Shown here: positions 1-6,469 of the stretch, piece after piece
Numbering within the stretch: the stretch's first letter is position 1
How the letters are laid out: every line of letters begins with the position of its first letter
Assembly: GCA_002366755.1 (NCBI GenBank)
Contig: DFBV01000242.1
Coordinates: forward strand, 1-26,164
Reading direction: 5' to 3'
Length of the DNA stretch: 26,164 nucleotides
Origin: Anaerolineales bacterium UBA3071
GTDB taxonomy: Bacteria > Chloroflexota > Anaerolineae > UBA3071
Notes under the pieces: model-generated
Seen by the model: only the letters and a program-made list of their open reading frames with translations
Told to the model about the DNA's origin: nothing
The model's database searches: none
Position numbers and translations under genes: made by a program

Positions 1-1
1 G

Positions 2-358
2 GCAGAGGTGTTCGCCCAGATCTACGGCGACCGAGTGCCCATCAACCGCGATTACCTGATCTCCGGCGGCTTGCTGCACGACATCGGCAAGCTACTGGAG
101 TACGAGAACCGAGACGATGGGATGACGGTACAGACTCGCTATGGCCGCCTGATCCGCCATCCCTTCTCCGGCGCGGCGCTGGCCGCCGAGTTCAGTCTGC
201 CGGAGGACGTGATGCACATGATCGCCGCCCACGCCGGTGAGGGAGAGAAGGTCAAGCGCACCCCAGAGGCCACGCTGATCAACAAGGCGGATTTCATGAG
301 CTTCGAGAGTCTGCGGGATCTGCAAGTGAAGAAGGAATTGGCAGCGAAGCTGGGATAG
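2..358 (+). CDS. HD-domain phosphohydrolase, C-terminal part (5' end outside window)
   Basis: The frame is open to the left edge (Ala-Glu-Val-Phe-Ala before the first internal GTG), so the true start lies upstream of the window. The visible 118 residues carry the metal-binding pattern of HD hydrolases: LLHDIGK with the His-Asp pair, a further His in RHPFSG, His in AAHAGEG, and an Asp in NKADFMSFE. HD proteins are metal-dependent phosphohydrolases that act on nucleotides or cyclic dinucleotides; the substrate cannot be told from this fragment. It ends with TAG, and a gap of about 180 bases separates it from mgtE. The HD assignment is firm, the specific function open. Confidence 0.8.
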   Translation, partial: AEVFAQIYGDRVPINRDYLISGGLLHDIGKLLEYENRDDGMTVQTRYGRLIRHPFSGAALAAEFSLPEDVMHMIAAHAGEGEKVKRTPEATLINKADFMSFESLRDLQVKKELAAKLG

Positions 359-539
359 GTCAGGACCATCCCCCAGGAGCAAGATGGGCGAGAGCGACAA
401 ACGGGCAGACGACCCTAGTTCTTTCAAACGCATACACTACGCAGACCATCCCATGGCCGGGATGTGAGGTGCGCCTGAGCATTCGCTGACCCTTGGCCTC
501 CTCACAGCCCGAGCATGGGAGCACATCAAGGAGGCCACC
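359..539 (+). other. Intergenic leader before mgtE
   Basis: No gene is seen in these 181 bases. They end in a strong ribosome binding site, AAGGAGG, eight bases before the mgtE ATG. Because mgtE genes are often controlled by the M-box magnesium riboswitch, I looked for its conserved core and did not recognise it. No convincing -35/-10 pair is seen either. Confidence 0.5.
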
Positions 540-1889
540 ATGGAGCAGCGAGTGCTAGATCAGACGCTGGCGCAGGTGCGCGCCTACCTGGAGGCCAGCG
601 ACTTGGCGGGAGCCATCGCCCTCATTGAGGCCCTGCGCCCCCCCGATCAGGCCGACGTCTTCGAAGAGCTACGGCTCGGCCAGCAGGAGATTCTCCTACC
701 CCGACTGGACATCGAAGACGCCGCCGACATTCTGGAGGAACTGGAGGACGAAGACGCCGCCGAGTTGGCCAAGCGCCTCGACGTCAACACGCTGGCTCCT
801 ATTCTCGATGAGATGGCCAGCGACGAGGCAGCCGACTTGCTGGGCGACCTGCATCCGGAGCAGGTGAGCCAAGCGCTGGCCCAGATGGCCGACGCCGACG
901 GGGTGCAGGCCCTGCTGGTGTTCCCCGACGAGGCCGCCGGCGGCCTGATGACCACCGAGTTTCTGGCTCTGCGGCGCGACATGACCGGCGCCGAGGCCCT
1001 GGCCGCCGTCCGGCAATGGGCACCTGAAGAGGAAGCGGCCTACTACCTGTTCGTCGTGGATCAAGATGGCCGCCTTCGCGGCGTGGCTAGCCTGCTGGAC
1101 CTGATCAAGGCCCCGCCCAGAGCCCGGCTGGGCGAGGTCATGGACCCGGACGTCATCCACATCCTGGCCGGCGCCGATCAGGAGGAGTGTGCCCGGCTCA
1201 TGGCCCGCTACGACGTCATGAGCCTGCCGGTGGTGGACGAGAACCACTTGCTCCTGGGCGTCATCACCGTGGACGACCTGGTGGATGTGCTGGAGGACGA
1301 GGCCACCGAGGACATCCAGCGCCTGGGCGGTGCGTTGCCTCTGGATCGGCGCTACCTGGACACCTCGGTGCTGCAGGTGACCTGGAAGCGCATCGGCTGG
1401 CTGTTGCTGCTCTTCGTGACGGGGACGCTCACCGCCAGCGTGATGCGCTACTTCGAGCCCCTGCTGACCACGGAGGTGACCCTGGCCTTCTTCGTGCCCT
1501 TGCTCATTGGCACCGGCGGCAACGCCGGCTCCCAGACCACAGCGACCATTATCCGTGCCCTGGCAGTGGGAGACGTAGACTGGAGAGATGTGCTCAAGGT
1601 GTTCTGGCGCGAGTCCCGTGCGGGCATTCTGCTGGGTCTGGCCATGGCCGTCGTGGGCTTCATACGGGCACTCACCTATGGCACGACGGGCCCGCTGGCC
1701 CTGGCTGTGAGCAGCGGGCTTCTGGCCATCGTCCTTTGGGCCAACGTGGTGGGTGCGTTGCTGCCACTGCTGGCCGCCCGGCTGAAGATTGATCCCACGA
1801 TGATCTCGGGCCCGTTGATGAGCACCTTGGTGGACGCCACAGGGCTCTTCATCTACTTGACCATCGCCAAGGCAATCCTGCAAATCTGA
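540..1889 (+). CDS. mgtE: Magnesium transporter MgtE
   Basis: This 449-residue protein has the full MgtE layout and usual length. Residues 1-125 form the acidic superhelical MgtE_N domain, rich in Glu/Asp-Ala-Ala repeats such as EDAADILEELEDEDAAELAK. A tandem CBS pair follows at roughly 130-255, containing FVVDQDGRLRGVASLLDL and LPVVDENHLLLGVITVDDL. A five-helix membrane domain fills about 285-449, with the conserved pore segment PLLIGTGGNAGSQ. MgtE homodimers are inner-membrane Mg2+ channels gated by Mg2+ binding to the cytosolic N and CBS domains. The start is set by AAGGAGG just upstream. The leuC-like gene begins 11 bases after the stop, so the two may share a transcript. Confidence 0.95.
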   Translation: MEQRVLDQTLAQVRAYLEASDLAGAIALIEALRPPDQADVFEELRLGQQEILLPRLDIEDAADILEELEDEDAAELAKRLDVNTLAPILDEMASDEAADLLGDLHPEQVSQALAQMADADGVQALLVFPDEAAGGLMTTEFLALRRDMTGAEALAAVRQWAPEEEAAYYLFVVDQDGRLRGVASLLDLIKAPPRARLGEVMDPDVIHILAGADQEECARLMARYDVMSLPVVDENHLLLGVITVDDLVDVLEDEATEDIQRLGGALPLDRRYLDTSVLQVTWKRIGWLLLLFVTGTLTASVMRYFEPLLTTEVTLAFFVPLLIGTGGNAGSQTTATIIRALAVGDVDWRDVLKVFWRESRAGILLGLAMAVVGFIRALTYGTTGPLALAVSSGLLAIVLWANVVGALLPLLAARLKIDPTMISGPLMSTLVDATGLFIYLTIAKAILQI

Positions 1890-1900
1890 AAGGCATAGAC

Positions 1901-3145
1901 ATGCCCGGACAGACCATCATCGAGAAGATCATCCAAACGCACAGCGACGAAACGGTCGCGCCGGGGCGCATCGTCTGGATGGAGCTGGATGTGCGCACAG
2001 CTCGAGACTTCGCCGGCGCCAATGTGGTGCAGAACTTCCGCACGCACTACAGCAACAGTCCCGTAGCCGACGCCAGCAAAACCTTCTTCACCTTCGACTG
2101 CGTCGTCCCGGCCAAGACCATCCCCTACGCCAACAACCAGCACATCTGCCGCCGGTGGGCGCGCGAGCAGGGAATCAAGGTCTACGATGTGGACGCCGGT
2201 ATCGGTTCGCATGTAGCCATCGAGGAAGGGCTGGCCTACCCAGGCTGCACCTTCGTGGGGACCGATTCCCATCTCAACATCCTGGGCGCCATCGGCGCCT
2301 TCGGCCAGGGGATGGGCGACCAGGACATCGCTTTCGGTTTCAAGACCGGCAAGACCTGGTTCGAGGTGCCACCGACGATGAAGGTGATGATAGAGGGTGA
2401 TCTCCGCCCTCCCTGCACGGCGCGAGACCTGACGCTGGCAGTGCTGCGAGAACTCGGCTCCAGCGGCGCGCTGGGCCGGGCGGTGGAGTTCTACGGCTCG
2501 GCCATCGAAGATCTCGACCTGTCTGGCCGCATCACGCTGGCCAGCCAGATCACGGAGATGGGCGGCATCATCGGTTTCATCCCGCCTTCAGAGGAAGTAC
2601 TGGCCTTCTGCCGCGAGCGGGCGGGGCGAGGGATGCCCGGCGTGTATGCCGATCCCAACGCTGAGTACTGTGAAGTGGTGGAGGTAGACATCACCGATCT
2701 GGAGCCACTCATCGCCTGCCCACCTAACCCGGCCAACGTCAAGCCGGTGCGGGAACTGGCCGGCACGCGCATCGACTCCGTCTTCCTCGGCTCCTGCACC
2801 AACGGCCGCTTCGAGGACTTCGCCGCTGTGGCTGAGGTCGTCGAGGGCAAGCGCATCGCTCCCTGGGTCATGGCCTCGGTCGTGCCCGCCACCCGCAAGG
2901 TGTACGCGCGCATGCTGCAGGAAGGTGTGTTGCAGGCATTGTTCGAGGCTGGCTTCATCATCAGCAACCCCGGCTGCGGAGGCTGTGCTTCCGGGCAGAT
3001 CGGCATGACCGGCCAGGGGCAGGTGCAGGTGAGCACCAGCAACCGCAACTTCCGCGGCAAGCAGGGTGCGGGCGACACCTACCTGGCCAGTCCGCTGACG
3101 GCGGCGTGGGCCGCGCTGCGCGGCGAGATCACGGTGCCCCAGTGA
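1901..3145 (+). CDS. leuC: 3-isopropylmalate dehydratase / homoaconitase-type large subunit
   Basis: At 414 residues it has the size of the short LeuC2/HacA-type large subunits rather than the roughly 466-residue proteobacterial LeuC. The [4Fe-4S] ligands are visible: Cys299 in FLGSCTNGR, and Cys359 and Cys362 in NPGCGGC. The N-terminal part carries DVDAGIGSHVAIEEG and VGTDSHLNILGAIG, typical of the family. It should pair with the small subunit at 3996 to isomerise a hydroxy-diacid through dehydration and rehydration, as in leucine synthesis. Homoaconitate or 2,3-dimethylmalate are alternative substrates that sequence alone cannot exclude. A toxin-antitoxin cassette unusually separates it from its small subunit. 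The start ATG lies 11 bases after mgtE, with AAGG upstream. Confidence 0.85.
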   Translation: MPGQTIIEKIIQTHSDETVAPGRIVWMELDVRTARDFAGANVVQNFRTHYSNSPVADASKTFFTFDCVVPAKTIPYANNQHICRRWAREQGIKVYDVDAGIGSHVAIEEGLAYPGCTFVGTDSHLNILGAIGAFGQGMGDQDIAFGFKTGKTWFEVPPTMKVMIEGDLRPPCTARDLTLAVLRELGSSGALGRAVEFYGSAIEDLDLSGRITLASQITEMGGIIGFIPPSEEVLAFCRERAGRGMPGVYADPNAEYCEVVEVDITDLEPLIACPPNPANVKPVRELAGTRIDSVFLGSCTNGRFEDFAAVAEVVEGKRIAPWVMASVVPATRKVYARMLQEGVLQALFEAGFIISNPGCGGCASGQIGMTGQGQVQVSTSNRNFRGKQGAGDTYLASPLTAAWAALRGEITVPQ

Positions 3146-3256
3146 ACGCTGCATGCACTGCGCAATACCGAACACGTACTGCGTGTTGCGTGTTCCATCT
3201 CTTCTCCTGGACAGCTATGCCCGATTTGCCGATTCAGGCACAGCGTGGCAGAATTG
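3146..3256 (+). repeat. Intergenic spacer with CGTGTTGCGTGTT-type repeat
   Basis: This short spacer after the leuC-like gene contains TGCGTGTTGCGTGTTCC at 3180-3196. Nearly the same motif recurs at 3951-3974 in front of leuD. GAACACG and CGTGTT can pair around TACTG as a small hairpin. It looks like a short dispersed intergenic repeat rather than a gene. Confidence 0.45.
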
Positions 3257-3276
3257 GATTGATTAGTTGATCAATC
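3257..3276 (+). promoter_or_regulatory. Candidate operator of the toxin-antitoxin operon
   Basis: GATTGAT (3257-3263) and ATCAATC (3270-3276) form a 7-bp inverted repeat with a 6-base spacer, 15 bases before the antitoxin start. Phd/YefM antitoxins normally repress their own promoter by binding such palindromes, so an autoregulatory role is a reasonable inference. No clear -35/-10 pair was identified around it. Confidence 0.4.
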
Positions 3277-3291
3277 GGTGGAGACAAGGAC

Positions 3292-3609
3292 ATGACGCGA
3301 TCAGCCACACGGCTTATTCCGGCCACGCAAGCCAAGACCCGCTTCGGGGAGATGATCCGTGAGGTGGCAACGAAGGGGACACGATTCATCGTGCAGAAGC
3401 GAGGCGTGCCTCAGGCAGTGGTCATCAGCCTGGACGAGTACGAGGACGTCTTGGAGACGGAAGCCGAGTTGAGGGACCCTGAGTATCTGGCCTCCATCGG
3501 CGAATCACGTCGTCAGTATGAGTTAGGCGACGTGGGCAGCATGCTCGACATCTATGCCTCGCTGGAGCGGGCACGCCAACAGGCTCAACAAGATCAGGAC
3601 GCCGGGTGA
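3292..3609 (+). CDS. Phd/YefM family antitoxin
   Basis: This 105-residue protein has the Phd/YefM N-terminal DNA-binding fold signature: IPATQAKTRFGEMIREVA, then a strand-turn with FIVQKRGVPQAVVISLDEYE. The C-terminal half, about residues 55-105, is charged and probably disordered until it wraps the toxin. It should neutralise the RelE/ParE-type toxin encoded next and repress the operon. The start is supported by GGAGA upstream. Its TGA overlaps the toxin ATG by one base, the usual arrangement for translational coupling. Because the toxin gene is broken, the antitoxin is probably an orphan remnant. Confidence 0.85.
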   Translation: MTRSATRLIPATQAKTRFGEMIREVATKGTRFIVQKRGVPQAVVISLDEYEDVLETEAELRDPEYLASIGESRRQYELGDVGSMLDIYASLERARQQAQQDQDAG

Positions 3610-3614
3610 TGGCC

Positions 3615-3643
3615 GTAGGGGCGGGTTTGAAACCCGCCCCTAC
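3615..3643. repeat. 29-bp perfect palindromic repeat, copy 1
   Basis: This is a perfect inverted repeat with 14-bp arms, the left arm GTAGGGGCGGGTTT, around a single central G. It is inserted after the second codon of the toxin gene. It is identical to copy 2 at 3803-3831, and both are followed by CGCAT. It is a REP-like or MITE-like short palindrome. When read through it encodes the peptide VGAGLKPAPT. Confidence 0.9.
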
Positions 3644-3802
3644 CGCATCGTCCCCACCAGCGTATTCCTCAAGGACTTGCGGAAACTGGAGCGAAACTAC
3701 GAAGTGCATCGGCGCGTAGTGGCGGCCATCGAGCGGATCGCCCAGAACCCGCACGCGGGTATTCAGGTGCGCCACAAGGAAACAGGGGGCTGGCGCTGGC
3801 GG

Positions 3803-3831
3803 GTAGGGGCGGGTTTGAAACCCGCCCCTAC
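3803..3831. repeat. 29-bp perfect palindromic repeat, copy 2
   Basis: It is identical base for base to the copy at 3615-3643 and in the same orientation relative to the toxin gene. It interrupts the C-terminal part, just after codons for Trp-Arg-Trp-Arg. Its right end again joins the sequence CGCAT. With copy 1 it puts two frame disruptions into one gene of about 250 bases. Confidence 0.9.
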
Positions 3832-3918
3832 CGCATTCGCTACGACATTGCGGGCAAAGATGTGGTACTGCACCGCGTACGGCACAGGCGAGAGATCTAT
3901 CGCCTGGAGTGACGCACG

Positions 3919-3964
3919 GCACGCAACACGCAATACGCAGCACGCAGCCATCCGTGTTGCGTGC
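3919..3964 (+). repeat. Inverted repeat upstream of leuD
   Basis: GCACGCAACAC (3919-3929) pairs perfectly with GTGTTGCGTGC (3954-3964). The sequence between and after is built of ACGCA/TGCGT units, such as ATACGCAGCACGCAG. The element fills the 83-base gap between the broken toxin and leuD and shares the TGCGTGTT motif with 3180-3196. It may be a dispersed intergenic repeat or an mRNA stem-loop. There is no T tract to mark a terminator. Confidence 0.55.
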
Positions 3965-3995
3965 TGCGTGTTCCGTGAGACAGGAGTTGGAAGCA

Positions 3996-4529
3996 GTGAA
4001 ACCCACGAAGATACGAGGCCGCATTTGGGTGCTCACCGACCCCGACGGCAAGATGTACGACGATGTGGACACGGACATGATCTTCCACAACCGCCATCTG
4101 CACATCACCGAGGTGGCGGAGATGGGGCAGTACGCGCTGGGCAATCTCCAGGGCTGGGAGGATTTCGCCCGCGAATGCCAGCCTGGCGACATCGTCATAG
4201 CCGGAGCTAACTTCGGCGCTGGCTCCAGCCGCCAGCAGGCGGTGGATTGCTTCCGCGCCCTGGGCGTGGGCGGGCTCATCGCCGAAAGCTACGGGGCCAT
4301 CTACAAGCGCAATGCCATCAACTCTGGCTTCCCCATCCTCACCCTACCGCACCTTTCGGAGATAGCGGGCGAGTTCGAGAACGGCGACGAACTACAAGTC
4401 AATTTTGAGACGGGACAGCTTGTTCTCAACGACGAAAAGGCATACCAGGCACAGCCTTTCTCCAAGGTGCAGGCCGACATCTACCAGTCTGGCAACCTCT
4501 TCGCCTACGGCAAGACGCTGGGAGGCTGA
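3996..4529 (+). CDS. leuD: 3-isopropylmalate dehydratase / homoaconitase-type small subunit
   Basis: This 177-residue swivelling domain of the aconitase superfamily starts at GTG 3996, chosen because AGGAG lies nine bases upstream; the open frame to 3909 runs back through repeat DNA. Visible motifs are GRIWVLTD, DDVDTDMIF, and the phosphate-loop-like GANFGAGSSRQQAVDCFRAL followed by GVGGLIAESYGAIYKRNAINSG. It partners the large subunit at 1901. The region that sets substrate choice in this family, usually GRYL followed by a short variable loop, reads HNRHLHITEV here. Leucine biosynthesis is therefore the default call but not a certain one. The ECF ATPase gene follows 84 bases downstream. Confidence 0.85.
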   Translation: MKPTKIRGRIWVLTDPDGKMYDDVDTDMIFHNRHLHITEVAEMGQYALGNLQGWEDFARECQPGDIVIAGANFGAGSSRQQAVDCFRALGVGGLIAESYGAIYKRNAINSGFPILTLPHLSEIAGEFENGDELQVNFETGQLVLNDEKAYQAQPFSKVQADIYQSGNLFAYGKTLGG

Positions 4530-4613
4530 ACCTCCGCAGAAGCGCAACCCTTGCTCACCGAGGGTGTTCTACCAGTTGGGACATCAAGGCTTTCGTATTA
4601 TGGACGGTGCAGT

Positions 4614-6257
4614 GTGAGTAGAAATGGCCATTTGCCTGTGCAGATTGCAGACCTCTGTTTTCGATACCGCACCCGCAAGGAACTAGCACTGCACGGCATC
4701 ACCTTCCAGGCAGACAGGGGTGAGTTGGTCCTGGTCGCCGGGGCCAGCGGCTGCGGAAAGACGACGTTGATGCGCTGCATCAATGGCCTCATCCCCCGCA
4801 GCTACACGGGCGGTCAACTTGCGGGCACCATCCGCCTGTTCGAGGAAGACCCCACACCACTGCCGCTGACACAGATCTCGCAAATGGTGGGCACGGTGCT
4901 GCAAGACCCGGAGAAGCAGATCGTCGGCAGCTACGTGCTCAACGAGGTGGCCTTCGGGCTGGAGAACCTGGGTCTCCCGCACCAGCAGATCTACGAGCGG
5001 GTGGAATGGGTGCTGGACTACCTGGGCATCAGCCACCTGTGGGATCGGCAGACCTTCAGCCTCTCCGGCGGTGAGAAGCAGAAGGTAGCCATTGCCGGCG
5101 TGCTTGCCATGCAGCCGGACATCATCCTATTGGACGAGCCGTTGGCCTCGCTGGACCCAGCTTCCTCACAAGAAGCGCTTGCCCTCATCCGCCGCCTGGC
5201 CGACGAGGGCAAGACTGTGCTGCTCATCGAGCATCGCGTGGAGGATATCCTGAGGGCCAAGCCAGACAGAGCGCTGTTCCTCAGTGGAGGGGAGCAACGC
5301 TACTTCGGCGACATGGAAGGCTTCCTTGACATCGCCGACTATCGGGAGGTGAAGCTGCCCGCGCCGATGGTGCTGAGCCAAGCGCGGGAAACACAAGAAG
5401 AGGTGCCTCCGCCTCCCCCGTCCGCTCCGACCAACGGCCGCCCGGCGCTGGTGGAATTCGATCACGTCTCCTTCTGCTACGAGCCGGAACAGCCGGTGCT
5501 GCATGACGTCTCGTTGACCATTCGGCAAGGGGACATCATCGCCTTGCTGGGCCCCAACGGCGCCGGCAAGACCACGCTAATCAAGCAGGCCATTGGCCTG
5601 CTCAAGCCACGGGATGGCACCGTGCGAGTGGAAGGGCAGGATACACGGCGGGTGAGCACGGCACAGGTGGCCCGCACCCTGGGTTATGTGTTCCAGAGCC
5701 CCACCCACATGCTGTTCGCCCCCACGGTACAGGAGGAGCTGGCCTTCGGGCCGCGCAACATGCACTTCGAAGAGACCATCGTGCAAGCTAACGTCGGGCA
5801 GGCCATAGACATCCTCAACCTGCGGGGGCTGGAGGAGTACCCGCCGCTGGCTCTGAGCTTCGGCCAGCAAAAGCGCACGACCATCGCCGCCGTGCTGGCC
5901 ATGCAGTCCAAGATACTGGCCATGGATGAGCCCACGGCGGGCCAGGACTACCGCAACTACACCAACTTCATGAACTCGATCCTGGCTCTCCGCACCCAGC
6001 GAGAAGACCTCTTCGCCGCCATCTTGTTCATCACCCACGACCTCGACCTGGCCGTCGGCTATGCCAATCGGGTGATCTTGATGTCCGAAGGACAGATTGC
6101 CGCCGATGGGCCACCGGAGGAAGTGTTGGCCGACCGGGCACTGCTGGAGCGATGTCGTATCGTGCCCACGTCGTTGCTCGACCTGAACCTCAAGCTGCTG
6201 CCCAAGACGGGACGCTTTCACCGAGCGGAGGCATTGGCGTCGCTTGTTGATCAGTGA
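4614..6257 (+). CDS. ECF transporter fused double ATPase (EcfA-EcfA')
   Basis: Two ABC ATPase domains lie in one 547-residue chain. The first has P-loop GASGCGKT (about residues 43-50), signature LSGGEKQ, Walker B ILLDEP and LIEHR with the H-loop His. The second, from about residue 280 after a proline-rich linker (EEVPPPPPSAP), has GPNGAGKT, an unusual signature LSFGQQ, LAMDEP and ITHD. Both sets of catalytic Glu and His are present. The protein energises the transporter encoded by the next two genes, replacing the separate EcfA1 and EcfA2. The start is taken as GTG 4614, close before VQIADLCFRYR. The open frame reaches 4551, and no ribosome binding site clearly decides between them. Confidence 0.88.
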   Translation: MSRNGHLPVQIADLCFRYRTRKELALHGITFQADRGELVLVAGASGCGKTTLMRCINGLIPRSYTGGQLAGTIRLFEEDPTPLPLTQISQMVGTVLQDPEKQIVGSYVLNEVAFGLENLGLPHQQIYERVEWVLDYLGISHLWDRQTFSLSGGEKQKVAIAGVLAMQPDIILLDEPLASLDPASSQEALALIRRLADEGKTVLLIEHRVEDILRAKPDRALFLSGGEQRYFGDMEGFLDIADYREVKLPAPMVLSQARETQEEVPPPPPSAPTNGRPALVEFDHVSFCYEPEQPVLHDVSLTIRQGDIIALLGPNGAGKTTLIKQAIGLLKPRDGTVRVEGQDTRRVSTAQVARTLGYVFQSPTHMLFAPTVQEELAFGPRNMHFEETIVQANVGQAIDILNLRGLEEYPPLALSFGQQKRTTIAAVLAMQSKILAMDEPTAGQDYRNYTNFMNSILALRTQREDLFAAILFITHDLDLAVGYANRVILMSEGQIAADGPPEEVLADRALLERCRIVPTSLLDLNLKLLPKTGRFHRAEALASLVDQ

Positions 6258-6308
6258 TCAGGTATCAGCGTCCAGGGTGTCCCTGGTCGCCGATCACTGA
6301 TACCTGAT
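6249..6308 (+). repeat. Compound inverted repeat at the end of the ECF ATPase gene
   Basis: Two overlapping pairings exist. ATCAGTGATC (6250-6259) can pair with GATCACTGAT (6292-6301), or ATCAGGTATCAG (6257-6268) with CTGATACCTGAT (6297-6308). An inner hairpin CCAGGG/CCCTGG lies at 6272-6286. The element overlaps the stop codon of the ATPase gene. It is followed by CCCAATCCCAATATCCAAT, not a T tract, so a classical terminator is doubtful. Confidence 0.6.
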
Positions 6309-6393
6309 ACCCAATCCCAATATCCAATACCTGGCTATGTGCCAGAAAGGGGGTGATAGCACATCACACAACCAGTTTGCAGTCGCCTGGGCG

Positions 6394-6432
6394 TTCGCTC
6401 CCGCCCAAGCGGCCCGGATCATCGGGAGCGAA
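6394..6432 (+). promoter_or_regulatory. Stem-loop ahead of the ECF S component gene
   Basis: TTCGCTCCCG (6394-6403) pairs perfectly with CGGGAGCGAA (6423-6432) around a 19-base loop. It sits 37 bases before the S component ATG, just ahead of its ribosome binding site. It lacks a T tract, so it may be an mRNA processing or stability element, or part of an uncharacterised leader. I could not match it to a known riboswitch. Confidence 0.5.
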
Positions 6433-6469
6433 TAGATCATTCAACATACGGCAAAGGGAGAAATCTGCT

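Larger units (their letters stand above)
3609..3912 (+). pseudogene. RelE/ParE toxin interrupted by two palindromic repeats
   Basis: Removing 26 bases at each of the two repeat copies restores an 83-codon frame from ATG 3609 to TGA 3910-3912. The restored protein begins MAYRIVPTSVFLKDLRKLE and ends DVVLHRVRHRREIYRLE. Those are a typical RelE/ParE start and the characteristic basic C-terminal active-site strand. As the sequence stands, each copy shifts the frame by two bases, so no intact toxin is made. Such toxins cleave mRNA on ribosomes (RelE) or poison gyrase (ParE); which type this was is not clear. The frame restoration is seen directly; loss of function is inferred. Confidence 0.85.

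Noticed and set aside
359..539. M-box magnesium riboswitch before mgtE
   Set aside because: The expected conserved core was not recognisable by eye; only a strong ribosome binding site is clear.
696..1883. A 395-codon minus-strand open frame
   Set aside because: It is a shadow of mgtE, rich in Gln and His as expected from antisense high-GC codons.
3615..3831. CRISPR array from the two identical repeats
   Set aside because: Only two copies exist, the spacing is far too long, and the material between them is toxin coding sequence.
3909..3995. Longer N-terminus for the leuD-like protein
   Set aside because: The extension is translated repeat DNA; a ribosome binding site directly precedes GTG 3996.
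6309..6469. TPP or other vitamin riboswitch before the ECF S component gene
   Set aside because: No CTGAGA or other diagnostic core motif was found; only a simple stem-loop is present.
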